In this document: positions 12,957 through 24,355 of the stretch, piece after piece
How positions within the stretch are numbered: the first letter of the stretch is position 1
Layout: each line of letters starts with the position of its first letter
DNA from: Theocolax elegans
Lineage: Eukaryota > Arthropoda > Insecta > Hymenoptera > Cerocephalidae
DNA length: 64,000 nt
Direction: 5' to 3'
Assembly (NCBI GenBank): GCA_026168455.1
Contig: CM047426.1
Coordinates: forward strand, 83,231,986 to 83,295,985
Position numbers and translations under genes: made by a program
The notes under the pieces: generated by a model
What the model saw: the letters and a program-made list of their open reading frames with translations, nothing else
The model's database searches: none
Told to the model about the DNA's origin: nothing

Positions 12957-13323
12957 AGATGAGCATGAAAGTGTAGTGCATTTCAATGACGAAGTCATAC
13001 CAGTTGGGTACCTGAATTTCAAAAAAAAAAAAAAAAAAAAAAACAAAAATATTAGATAGGAATCATTTTTAGTAACAATAATAATAATTTCAATATTTTA
13101 TTTTTCATTTTTTACATAAATATAATTAATTTTAGAATGGTGTACAAAATTTGACATTTCAAGAAAGACTGAAAAATTGGCGGTTAAGGCGTCACTTGAC
13201 TATATTTCTGAAATAGTTGGACCTGATTTACAAGATGGTAGCAATTTATCTGATGACGAAAATGATGAACCGGAGAAAGATATTAAAGACTTACATATAA
13301 CAAATACTGATAGAAGAAAATGA
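12957..13323 (+). pseudogene. Unassigned coding-like fragments
   Basis: After a possible acceptor (TTTTAAAG) a frame from 12958 reads DEHESVVHFNDEVIPVGYLN and then runs into a poly-A tract (13021-13043). A second block begins after AATTTTAG at about 13136; one frame reads through KASLDYISEIVGPDLQDG and then an acidic SDDENDEPEKD segment to a stop at 13321-13323. Composition and openness look coding, but I do not recognise the family. They may be the next exons of whatever was captured with LARP1, or remains of a transposon protein. No start codon or complete splice structure is visible. Confidence 0.35.
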
Positions 13324-13388
13324 TGTTATATCAACAATAATTATACAATAGAAGTCAAATTTTTAACGTTTTTTCATATTTTTTTGAT

Positions 13389-14600
13389 TATACTAACCGT
13401 TTTTCTATGTTTATCTTCGAAAATTGTTTTGAGCGTTAAGTGCTACAATAGGAAAAAGTTTTGTTATTTTAAGACGAACTTCGTTCATTAAAAGTTTTTC
13501 AGTAAAAACAATACATTCGTTTTATTGCGAAAAAACGTGTTTTTTGGTGCTTTTTTCATTATTGTGACCGTTTTTTTATGTTATCTTCGAAAATATGTTT
13601 TGAGCGTTCACGTGTAGAATAGAAATAAGTTTTGTTATTTTGAGACGAAACATTTCGTTTCATTAAAAGTTTTTTAGTAAAAAAATACTTTGTTTTATTG
13701 ACAAAAAAAAACGTGTTTTTGGTGCTTTTTCCATTTAATTTGACCGTTTTCTATGTTTATCTTCGGAAATATTGTTTTGAGCGTTAAGTGATTTTGACCG
13801 TTTTTCTATGTTTATCTTCGGAAATATTGTTTTGAGCGTTAAGTGTACAATAGAAAAATGTTTTGTTATGTTGAGACGAACATTTCGTTCATTAAAAGTT
13901 TTCAGTAAAAACAATACATTTTGTTTTATTGCGAATAAACGTGTTTTTTTGTGCTTTTTTCATTATTTTGACCGTTTTTCTATGTTTATCTTCGAAAATA
14001 TTGTTTTGAGCGTTAAATGTACAATAGGAAAAAGTTTTGTTGTTTTGGGACGAACATTTCGTTCATTAAAAGTTTTTCAGTAAAAACAATACATTTTGTT
14101 TTATGGCGAATAAACGTGTTTTTTGTGTGCTTTTTCCATTATTTTGACCGTTTTTCTATGTTTATCTTCGGAAATATTGTTTTGAGCGTTAAGTGTACAA
14201 TAGAAAAATGTTTTGTTATGTTGAGACGAACATTTCGTTCATTAAAAGTTTTTCAGTAAAAACAATACATTTTGTTTTATTGCGAATAAACGTGTTTTTT
14301 TGTGCTTTTTTCATTATTTTGACCGTTTTTCTATGTTTATCTTCGAAAATATTGTTTTGAGCGTTAAATGTACAATAGGAAAAAGTTTTGTTGTTTTGGG
14401 ACGAACATTTCGTTCATTAAAAGTTTTTCAGTAAAAACAATACATTTTGTTTTATGGCGAAAAAACGTGTTTTTTGTGCTTTTTTCGTTATTTTGACCGT
14501 TTTTCTATGTTTATCTTCGAAAATATTGTTTTGAGCGTTAAGTGTACAATAGGAAAAAGTTTTGTTATTTTGAGACGAACATTTCGTCCGTATAAAGTTT
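13389..14600. repeat. ~175-bp satellite, seven full and one short unit, with dimeric order
   Basis: The landmark GACCGTTTTTCTATGTTTAT recurs at about 13396, 13567, 13743, 13797, 13971, 14147, 14322 and 14496. Spacing is 171-176 bp except for one 54-bp interval that marks a truncated unit. Each unit also contains GTTTTGAGCGTTAA, ACGAACATTTCGTTC, CAGTAAAAACAATACATT and AAACGTGTTTTT. Units starting at 13797 and 14147 share the same variants (GGAAATATTG, AAATGTTTTGTTATG), and units at 13971 and 14322 share another set (GTTGTTTTGGGACG), so a ~350-bp dimer is repeated twice. Open frames across the array (13808-14083, 14017-14259) are by-products. Confidence 0.9.
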
Positions 14601-14731
14601 TTATGTAGAATTAATACATTTCAAGATAATGCTACAAAACCGTTTCTAAGGAATTAAAAATAATGCCATAACTTAAAGTGTTTCAGTGCTATATATCTGA
14701 AAATAGGACCATTATCTAATTACATTATGAC

Positions 14732-14835
14732 GAAGTTACCCTGTGAACCTCAGCTAAATCGGTAAAAAATTGACTGAGTTATCTTTGATACATGATTACA
14801 TACATACATACATCCATACATACATTTTAGGGAGG
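14732..14835 (-). other. Helitron-type 5' block with (GTAT)n run
   Basis: On the minus strand a (TGTA)n-like run is followed by AACTCAGTC, then ACCGATTTAGCTGAGGTTCA. Insect Helitrons, and some non-LTR elements, share an AACTC...ACCGATTT...TGAA arrangement next to GT-rich short repeats. Its position just inside the inverted decamer at 14946-14955 supports assignment to the same element, but alone it is not specific. Confidence 0.4.
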
Positions 14836-14960
14836 GCCTTAAATGAATTCTAATACACATAAATTTCTCTTACAAACTATTATCTAGTATATTTTGATGC
14901 ATCACACATTTTGCGATGATGAAAATATAAGGCTCTCCCGTGTAGCGGTCGTGCCTAAAA

Positions 14961-16115
14961 ATGCATCATTTTTTAATGTTTTAAATCTTTTGCTATAAAT
15001 GGAAATTCCTAATTGGCAATACATAATGCGAAAATTGCGGTACTTGGAAAAAATCAATTAAAATTTTACATTTAAAAAATGAATTCTATATCTTTCTTTT
15101 GTTTATAGATTGTCGATAAATTATTACACAACATTACATCTGTAAATTACTTTAAAAACCATAAGTTCATTGTATATTTTGCAACATATTTATTTTGTAA
15201 AAAAATAAGCTTTTTACATTTAGATACTGAAAGTAGTGAAAAAAAGACATTAAGGTTAAGGATTCAATGATTACATACAACTCTTCGGAAAGTATAATGT
15301 AAAACGGTAGTCAAATAATCTTTGGTGCTAGACGACAAAACCGCGTCACCGTAGCTGAGGGTAGAAAAAGTTGGAACGAAAGGACCGCACCCCAGCGGCT
15401 GCGGAACGCTCTAACAATTAATTTCTTCGGCAACAAAACGTGCCGACAGTTATTGGACAAACGCAACTTAAACGCCAGGAGTTCCGAACGGTAAAAACTG
15501 CAAGGATGTAGATGGGGGAAACGTTAAAAATAAACCACGATGCCCAGACGAAGGTGAGGGGTGGTGGAGAATTTTTCGCGGCTAATGTGTCAATTTGTCA
15601 TTTTCACCCCTCCGCGCGCGCGCGCGCGAGCGCTTACTTTCGGAACTCTCCTCCTACAGTCTCTCTTCCTCTGTTTCTGTTTTACCCTTACTCACCACAC
15701 TCCTCTTCCTCTCTTAATCTCTTTTTAGCTACGTGTTTCACTCTCCCCTTTTACTGTTTCACTCCATTTCACCCCTTCTGCCTGATCCCTTATTCTTCTT
15801 CTACTTATTCTTCTTTTTGTTTTCCATCTCTATATCCACGAATATATACGTCTATCTCTCTCTCTTCCTTTTCTGCTCTTCTTCCTTATATACCTATGAC
15901 CATTTCTCTCGGTCTCTTTCTCTCTTGCTCTTTTGGACGTGGCACATCCATCGTCTATTCCAGCCTTACGCTCCAACGCACTTGGACTATAACTTTCTTT
16001 TTACGCTTCGCGGAAGCTGAAGATTTGTTTCAATTTACGCAAGTGAAGGTAATTCGCACCGGTTGCCTCCTTCTTCTCGTAATGAATGATCTTGGCTTTG
16101 GAACTTCGAAATGAG
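14961..16115. other. Gene-less stretch with CpG-rich and CT-rich parts
   Basis: AT-rich sequence up to about 15290 gives way to a CG-richer island (15320-15650), with an alternating CG run at about 15612-15628. A long CT-rich tract follows (15650-15950). The 200-codon frame at 15512-16114 is Ser/Phe/Leu/Tyr-rich because of the CT tract and shows no domain; I do not accept it as a gene. The island could be a regulatory region, but no specific element is visible. Confidence 0.5.
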
Positions 16116-19115
16116 CCACGGAATTTTTAAGTCGAGCCAGTACGGGTGGAGCTAAAAAAAACTACCGGTGATTGATCGACGATCGAAGAGAAGACGTCGT
16201 GTGAGAGCCTTGATTTTTAGTCCATGCTACTCCTTTAATTAATTTCGAATGATGAATTGTGCCCGTCGTTGAAGTAACGAGGAAAAAACCTCAAGCTCTC
16301 ATTAGCTTCCTCGTACAAAGACACGATTCTGGATTGTTTACGTGCATGTGATGTATAGTTGTTTCATTAAAACTCCATGCACTGATTTTAAAGTTTAATT
16401 TTAGATCCTAAAATAATTAGATGCATATCAAATTGCATTCATTTGTTAATGTCTTAATTAAACCCAACTTTAAATACCATTACGTTTACGAAAAATAAAA
16501 TTTATATTTTTTTTAAATTTTTGAACGAATTTAAAAATATACTGTCTAGAAAATTCAGTATTTTAAAGTTAAATAAATTTATTTTTCCGTTTATTATAAA
16601 ATAATGTAAAATTCTCAATGTATAAAAAATAATTCAGGATTAAATTTACAACCAACTCTTATATAAAAACGTAATAAAAAGAAAATAAGATTCAAGCAAT
16701 CGCCATTTTCAAATAAGATGTTGTAAAATTTGAATTTATTGCTGTAATCTAATTGTCGTAAATCTAATTTATACAGTTGGTGCATTATTTAAAAGAAAAC
16801 AACGGGAAATTTAATAATCGCTTTACGAAAGTAGTTTTTTTATGTCTCGAATCCAAAAGTAAAGAACCTTAAGATCTAAAAAAGTAATGACCGAAAACCA
16901 TTTACATTGTATTTAAAGCGTTATATAAATTTAAAAACATTTTGCAATTTGATTTTAATTTTGAATCTTAGATATTGAAATCTTGTAAAAAGTATGCCGT
17001 AAGAGAGGAAGAAATATATTATCATTTTGAAAAGGTTTTCCCTGGAAACAGACTTTTGAAGTCCTTCGCATCGGCTTGGCTTTGTGAGGGTTAAAGCCAA
17101 AATTGAATCAGATTGATCTTTTTGATGGGAAAATGTGACTGTAAAAGTTGAATGCGATAGTACAATCTATCCGAGAGTTATCGTACCACAGAAGAAAAGA
17201 GTTGAAAATTCTAGCTTATACATGTAGAAATAATCATTCAAAATTATAACGTGTAGGTAATAAATAATACTACGATAGAATGATTGTTATATTTACAAAA
17301 TTAATTGATGATTTAATTAATTGTTTTTACTAATAAATATTTGTGGGTTGTAAGCAACTTGTAATAATGAAAGTACAGAATGTAAATATGATTTATTTTT
17401 AGATGTATGTATTCTAAAGCCAAATGTTAGAGGTTCCAGAAATTCAACATTTCCCTAGTTCTCATAGCTTATTTACATTTTACATGTATCATAAAACTTT
17501 TCTTGCTCTGTCAATATTTTTATACTGGAGAAAAATAAGTAAACAACGCGAAGAAAAAGCAAACTCGAAATAAAGGAAACTCTACCGAATTTAAGGCTTT
17601 CGTTGACAAAAAGGGTACAAAAATTACTCCGAAATTAAGGAAACTCTTTTTTACCAAAAAAAGGCCACCCCGAGGAAGACAATTACTGAAATAGAGTCGG
17701 TGCTTTTTATTTCGTTGAGAAAATAAAAACAAGGCCACGTATTTTAGTCTCTAAATTGGAATTCTCGAAAGAATGAGAAATCACCGTAAATGATTTTTCG
17801 AGAGTTAAAAAAAAAGTTTTTTTGGTTCCGTACCACTACCGATCCATTTGACGTCTACTTCTCGCTTGACAATAAAAATTCTTCAAAGACAACGCGTGAT
17901 ATTATTCTCTTGTCCTCGCAAGGATAGTTCTCTCTCGCTCACTCTTCCCTTCGCTTGGTCCTCACCGCGTGCGCGCGCGCGTCCTCTCAGAAAGGCAATT
18001 TCACGCCGTAGTGCCGCGAACAACTGAATATTCCTTTGCAGAAATGAGTTTCTTCGCACTCCGGCAGCCTTTTGCGATTACGTAAATACAGCCGGCTCGC
18101 GTCTTGCAAATGCAAACGAGTCTGCTATTTACCGAGCTTTCGTAGCCTGTGTCGGTCTCTATCTCTCGGTAATACCGAAATATTGTTTTATTTCTTACGC
18201 GAGCGAACCACCATGGTGAAAAGCGTATTCAAACCGGTATTAACAAGGGGACGAAAAGAAAAAAATAGGAAAGGGACAGTAAGGAAAGCAGGCCAGCGGA
18301 ACGTTTGTTGACACAGCAGGAAAAACGGAGGAAAAATAATAAGAGCAAGGTTTCTTATCCCTCGGACTAGCGTGAGATGAATTTAAATTATCCGTGTCAG
18401 TTATAAACATAGTACTCTCTTTACTCGGACTGAATTTTTTTTAAGGATTCATTGGCAGTACAGTCGCGCGGGCAAAATGCTTGTCTGCTAAATTTACTTG
18501 GACCATGAATAAACTTGACAGAAGAAGTATGAAATTAAACAATCGTAAATTACAACTGACAGTGGCTATAATGAGCATTTTAAAAATCTCAATAAAATTG
18601 TGAAAAGAAGGAACTTGTAATCGTACTGCATAAATTTCGATGAAATGTCGATAATTAAATTTCATAAGGGATAGGTGGTCAAGATAACGTTCCCCTCTAA
18701 ACGCGGAGCCAATGGATCCGTAAGGTCAAGAGTCTCCTTTATCCTCGGGAGTGTAGTAGACCCTAGCACGCCCCCTTTCAATTGGAGATGCACTCTGCAC
18801 TTCGCCGCGACGAAAAAGCGAGTCACTTTAAACGAATCTCCGTCGCCTCCGAAATGAATAGTCAAAGGACTTATTTCGCGAGATCCTTTCGAGGAGCGTT
18901 CGCGCGAGCGAGCGCGCGCTTGGGAGACTGAAAATTCCACGAGTTTCCGAGACGACAAAATTGAATCGACCCTCGAGGGAAATGTTTCCGGCATTCCCCA
19001 CTCCCTTCTCTATCGCTATCTCGTTTTCTCCCTCTCACTCTTCCTCACCCTTCGGCAGCAGTCGTTCGAAGAAACTTGATTACCAAATAAATACACTCCA
19101 GTTCGACGCTGAGCT
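16116..19115. other. Gene-less stretch with two CpG-rich islands
   Basis: Most of this stretch is AT-rich. CpG-rich islands at about 17870-18330 and 18660-19100 contain GCGCGCGC-type runs and open frames on both strands (for example 18662-18994 minus and 18675-18857 plus), none with a recognised domain. Such islands may be conserved non-coding elements or unrecognised 5' exons. I cannot support a gene call. Confidence 0.45.
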
Positions 19116-19119
19116 TTTC

Positions 19120-19171
19120 GCTTCTCCTTCTTTTTCTTCTTCTTTTTCTTCTTCTTCTTCTTCTTCTTCTT
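19120..19171. repeat. (TTC)n microsatellite
   Basis: TTC/TTTTTC repeats run to 19171. They produce poly-Ser on the plus strand and poly-Lys on the minus strand in overlapping spurious frames. Confidence 0.9.
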
Positions 19172-22100
19172 GAGCTCCTTTCGTCCACTGTCTGGATGGG
19201 CTGTGCTCACGTACTTTCGAAAAATGTATACGCTCCCGGTAAAGCGGGGCTCTGTTTATTCTTGGTCCTTGCGAGACTGCTTAAAAAAGCAACTTGCGTC
19301 CCAACTGGTTTTATAAAAAAAAATTTCAAAGGGTTCTTTTCATGGGCAACCTTGTTAGACTCTACTCTACCAAGCTCTATGGAGATGGTAATTTAAATGC
19401 AGGAGAATGCAAAGTTTTCTTTATGTACCTATATTATTTTGGTAATTCCATCATTTTCGTCTAACAAATTTCTGTAATCGCTAATATTTTACATTCATTT
19501 TGTAGTACTTTGTCAAGATTTATTCTTCATTTTTAAACTTATGGAAATAAATTACTTTTTATGCTTTTTTTCTCTCTGTAAACAATAATAACTTCAATAA
19601 TAATAAAACATCATTCTTTCGTATCAACAAGTATCATAAGTTTAATATTCTTTGAAACGTGTTACCTTCCTTTTTTTTCTATTTCATTTCGAGCTTTATG
19701 ATATCGGATACAAATTGTGCATTCGCTTTTGAGTAAATTGCATGCTTGCATAAGCATGATGAAAAGAGTATATTTATATAAATATATAAGTTTAGAGATA
19801 TTTATCTAGCGGGAACAAAATTTGTTTGGACTATAATAAAGATAAAATTTGTGCCCTTTAGTTTGTTTTTAATATTTATTTTTAAATATATCTTATTTAG
19901 TATAATAATTATTCTATGGACAAGACAACAGAAAATCGAAGAATAATTAAGCGCAGAGATATTGATTATATATTGAAATAAATAACGATTATTAAAATTG
20001 CATGAAAAGTATGAAAATAAATGATAAGTTTTATTAAAAATCCCCAAAAGTGCTCCAAACCCCTATATATTACAGTATACCATCCAAATAATTCTTCGAT
20101 GGGCAATACCTTCCTGAAAAATCACTTGTAAGGTTTCAGGTTCATTTAGCCCCGCTAATTAAACAATTGAATTACCAAATTTTTTCAATTTATTTTGTAG
20201 ATACATCTTCTGCTTATATTATTGCAGATCAATAAATAATTTTATTCAGTTGTCTATTTAAAATGATTAAAAAAGAATAAGGGTGGATAATATTCGAATA
20301 AAATATAAATTACTAATTCTTTGGAGATTTAATTTTATAGACATTTACATACAACGGTACAAAAGCTTACGTATGATATTTGTTTTACAATACATGAAAT
20401 AACAAAGAGTTAAAGATAATCGGACCCAACATTTCGCGTATTAGCTTGTCGAAAAAAACGTACATCGCATTACGTTTTCGGTACCTTTTCAGGCCGTTGG
20501 GCACCAATTTTACGAACGAAGAGTAACAGTCACGGCTATTTATACGAAGTACGCAAGCCCGCGGCGACAGAGACGGAAAAGGAAAAACGAGGATCGCAGC
20601 GAAAAAACGAGATCGTCGCGCGCTATTTTTTCGCGCTACGTTACGTACGTTTCGCTCTTTGGCCGCGAGAGACATAGGGAGACTCGAGGGATGCATTCGC
20701 ACGTAAAAAGGCCATTTCAGAAGCGCGTCGACGGGACCTATGTACATAGTACGCGTGGATTTGCCGCTCGACGATCGACAGGACTCGTTCCTCCTATCCC
20801 CTTCGGTTCTCATTCTCTTCTTCATTTTTTCTTTTTTTTTTTACACGCATTTGATGGGATCGTTTCACTCTTCCTCTTCTTCTGCACTCGAGTAATTCTG
20901 CGGACTAGCGTCCAGGGAGGCCTCCATTTTTTTTCTCTCCGCTGGCTACTCGCCATCTTTTCCGAAGCGCGTGTATGATTTTCATAAGTAGTTGAGGGGA
21001 ATTAAATTTCCGTCTCCGTAGCTTCATTTCCGTTGACGATAGAGATCCGATATGCTTTTTGAGTACCAGAAAAAGGGGGAAGAAAATTTTCTTCCTTTCG
21101 TGCGGATACGTACTTTCCTTCTTCGAGTATATTTTTGATAATCAAGGACAATTTAAAACTGTAGAATAAAGGAATGTAAGCAGCTTAAGATGGAAAGTTT
21201 ATTCTTTAAATATATACGTATACCAAGAAAATGAAAATTGTATAGAATTATATTTCAAGCAGATGTTTTAAATCAGAACACGATTACATTACCACGTTAA
21301 ATTCAATTATTGGTTTGATGTAATTTTTTAAATTGTATGTATTTAATTGAAAATTGCACCACCCGCACGCACGCACACACACACACACATACCTATATTA
21401 CTCATTAATTAATGGCAAATCAAATGTACATATATTTAAACAACGTATTACGAAATACGCATTTAAAAATGAGATATTTAATAATTATAAACAAAAAAAA
21501 TTATATACAACATTTCAAAATCATTCAAAACCTGGTTATATCCTTATTCGGACGCCTGTTGTTATTTAATTTAATTAATAATTTCAGCAATTAATTTAAT
21601 GATGATTCATATAAATTGTTAATTAACGTAAATTATTCATTACACATGGTGCAAATGAGTAATATGTTGACAAGTCTTATTATGATTAATACATAAATCA
21701 TGTGCGAACAGAAGAACCTGAAAAAAATAAGTCTATTTTCATTGCTAGTAGAAATGTAAGTACGAGCATAGCTAGGCCAACTAATGAACTTGAAATTAAT
21801 ACATGAAAAAGGCACCTTCGTTGAGAATACAATACGACGAGCCGGAAAATCGTAGCCCTTTGTGCGCAAATTTAAAAATAAATATCATAGTGCCATTGTA
21901 TACTTTTAACTTATAATTGAGGAAAGTAAACTCATTATTTTTAAAATAACGTTTCTTTGGTAAAGAAATTTCTTTTGTGAAATAAAGTATTTAATCACCT
22001 TTGAAGAATATTTTATTTCTTCAGGGGATGGAAGATAAGTCCTTAATAAGATAATATTTTAATCGTATTAAAATTTAGTAACTATATATATATATTATAT

Positions 22101-22970
22101 ACTATGCCAATACAATAAGTTAAAATTATTTAAAAAAATGTTGTGCTATGTTATATTATTAATTATTTTATCTATCAATCACTATGTAACTATGTACACA
22201 TTAATTATTTGAATTAATTAAATCGTATATTAATCAAGTTAGATAGTAAGTTTGCAACCAAATTTTTTTCAAATTATAAATAATTTTTTATTGTAATAAA
22301 ATGTCGATACAAAGCATATTATCAAAATTTATCGGTACACTAAGTCTTGATTAATTTGCAAATTATCATAAAGTCCTGATTCATTCCAATAAAATTTTAT
22401 GGATTTTGAACATTCTCAATCTCAAAAACTATGAAACGCGAGTAATTTCTTTTACCTTTCATATTGACTTCATTATGAGGTTTAAGTATTAACATGTTTT
22501 TTTAAACAAATTAATTTTCATCCGAAGGATATATTATAACAAGTGGTATTCAATCACTAAATATTTCGTTGATAATATTGATTATGCATTAGTAAAGATA
22601 ATCCAGTAAACACAGAAGAAAAAAAAAGAACAATAATAATACGACAGCAGCGCGTATACACCATCTTATGTAATCCAGTATTAATACCCATATCTCATAT
22701 CTAACCCAAAGCATTACAGGCTTAAGCATCGTCGGGCTCTTTTAAAAAATGAACTATCGATTTTACTATTAACCATCGCATTTCCCCCGTTAAGTTCCTG
22801 CGAAAATTTTGTATTCAGCCAGCTTCTACCAGCCATAATCCTTCCAAGTATCCAGTGTAACGGCACCGAACTTCTCAATATATTCATTGCCGCGCCATCG
22901 ATGGTAAAACGTATAATACAATACTCTTGCTGTCGTGTATGTGTATTGTATCAAGTCTCGAAAATATAAT
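19172..22970. other. Gene-less stretch; CpG-rich island at 20440-21020
   Basis: The minus-strand frame 20385-20825 (146 codons) spans a CpG-rich island and is Arg/Ser-rich, with no domain that I recognise and no splice context. Plus-strand frames overlap it. A (CA)n run lies at about 21364-21390. The rest is AT-rich without coding signals. Confidence 0.45.
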
Positions 22971-22978
22971 CGAATCCG

Positions 22979-23031
22979 TATATATATATATCGAGAGGCC
23001 CGAGAAGACTTATCCGGCACACAACCTCACA

Positions 23032-23064
<33 letters not shown>
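22979..23064. repeat. Two (TA)n microsatellites
   Basis: TA runs at about 22979-22991 and 23032-23063 are separated by a short CG-richer spacer. Open frames crossing them on both strands (22826-23268) read Ile/Tyr repeats and are not credible genes. Confidence 0.85.
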
Positions 23065-23069
<5 letters not shown>

Positions 23070-24345
23070 AGAATCTATACCGCATGTAGGTAAAGTCGTA
23101 AAAGGCTGCGACTCACATTCTATCGCAATAAAGTCTCTTGGCGCGTTAAACGAAAGAAACACGCCGCACCGATCGGTATTTACTGCTCGGTTATATATAA
23201 AAACCATGTCCAATGAAATCGTCGCGGAGAAGCGCGAGTTTCTATTTGACGATCGTTATTTATCCTGACTTTTCTATACGCCTTTCCCATGGCGACTCTT
23301 ATTCTCGCAATTTTTAAATTGATTCCTATACATAACTTACTTTTATACCGCGATCTTTCGGAGAGTGACAGAGAGTGGGAGTTGTTGCATCTCCTTTATT
23401 CGCACGCGGCAAACTTTTCTTCGGTTCAACTTTCGCGAAATGGTCATGTTTTCTGTGGTTTCGATTGTGTTGTCGATTCATCCCGCTGGATGTATTTTCG
23501 ACTGATTCATACATATGTACATCTCTATATGCATGTATATGTATATACAAGAACATCGAGATATTACGCGGTTCGGCGTTTGTTTCCGAATTTTTGGAAT
23601 CGTGTTTTCTCATAAAATGGGTAAAGTTCTTTTTTCCATCGGTTGTGTATGGAATACGTCAAATTTCTTCGGATGATGTAAATATAGGAAAAATGAATGA
23701 CGGAATTTCGCGTAAAACCGTACTTTCTACAGGGCATTACAAATTATATATAGAAAATCGAGATATAATATTTCGTATTCATATTTGTGTAAGATATTAT
23801 TACAAATTTATTTAAATACAAGTTATGCAATATTTGTGCTTCATTGAAATTCACATAACATTACTAATTTATATGTATTCTCCGATATGTAATTTATCAT
23901 TATTCATTTTTTATCTTTATTATTACCAGTGGTAAAAATTTGGAACAACGAAAAAAAAAATATTAAAAATCTCATCAAAAAATTCGTTGCATTTGCAATT
24001 TTGTATGCGCGTAAGTACATATATGTCGGGGATGTTTTTTTAACCTTTATTTAATGCCGAGATCACATTTTTTCTTCTTTTGTACTCTTTGTCGGTATTT
24101 CAATTTGTTTGTCTGTTGCGTCGAATGTGGTTGACAGTTTGAACGTTAACAAGGCGTCTTGAAAAACACTATGAAATCGATTGGAAGATAAGAAACGCAA
24201 ATATGTGTCTGACAATACAAGTTCTTATATAAAAGATGAATAAGTGTATACTGAATAAAATGTTTGAGTGATCAACACGTTAAAAATATAATAATTTAAG
24301 TATATAAAATTTTGTTTATTTGTAATGTAATATATATTTTTAAAA
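23065..24345. other. Gene-less stretch left of the tandem duplication
   Basis: Overlapping frames at 23289-23815 on both strands show no domain. The 3' half is AT-rich and contains a poly-A run at about 23950-23960. Nothing further is supported. Confidence 0.5.
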
Positions 24346-24355
24346 TAATAATTTG

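Larger units (their letters stand above)
9423..14957 (-). mobile_element. Candidate Helitron/Helentron-like element carrying host gene fragments
   Basis: Read on the minus strand, the element would end at 9423 with CTAG followed by T. The 3' end is preceded by a cluster of GC-rich hairpins (9444-9459, 9469-9483) and a 13-bp perfect stem (9487-9519). The decamer GGCACGACCG at 9527-9536 recurs inverted (CGGTCGTGCC) at 14946-14955, close to the other end. The minus-strand 5' region (14732-14835) contains an ACTCAGTC...ACCGATTTAGCTGAGGTT-like block next to a GTAT tetranucleotide run, which resembles the leading region of many insect Helitrons. Subterminal asymmetric inverted repeats plus 3' hairpins and internal tandem repeats are known features of Helentron-type elements. 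No Rep/helicase coding sequence was seen, so the copy is non-autonomous or a composite. The exact 5' terminus and the insertion site are inferred. Confidence 0.5.

Noticed and set aside
13808..14259. Two similar plus-strand frames encoding repeated Phe/Val/Arg-rich peptides
   Set aside because: They are reading frames through the ~175-bp satellite units.
15512..16114. 200-codon frame
   Set aside because: It is open because of a pyrimidine-rich tract; the product is low-complexity Ser/Phe/Leu and a second overlapping frame is also open.
20385..20825. 146-codon minus-strand frame
   Set aside because: It lies in a CpG-rich island with overlapping frames on the other strand; no recognised domain, and stop-free runs are expected at this composition.
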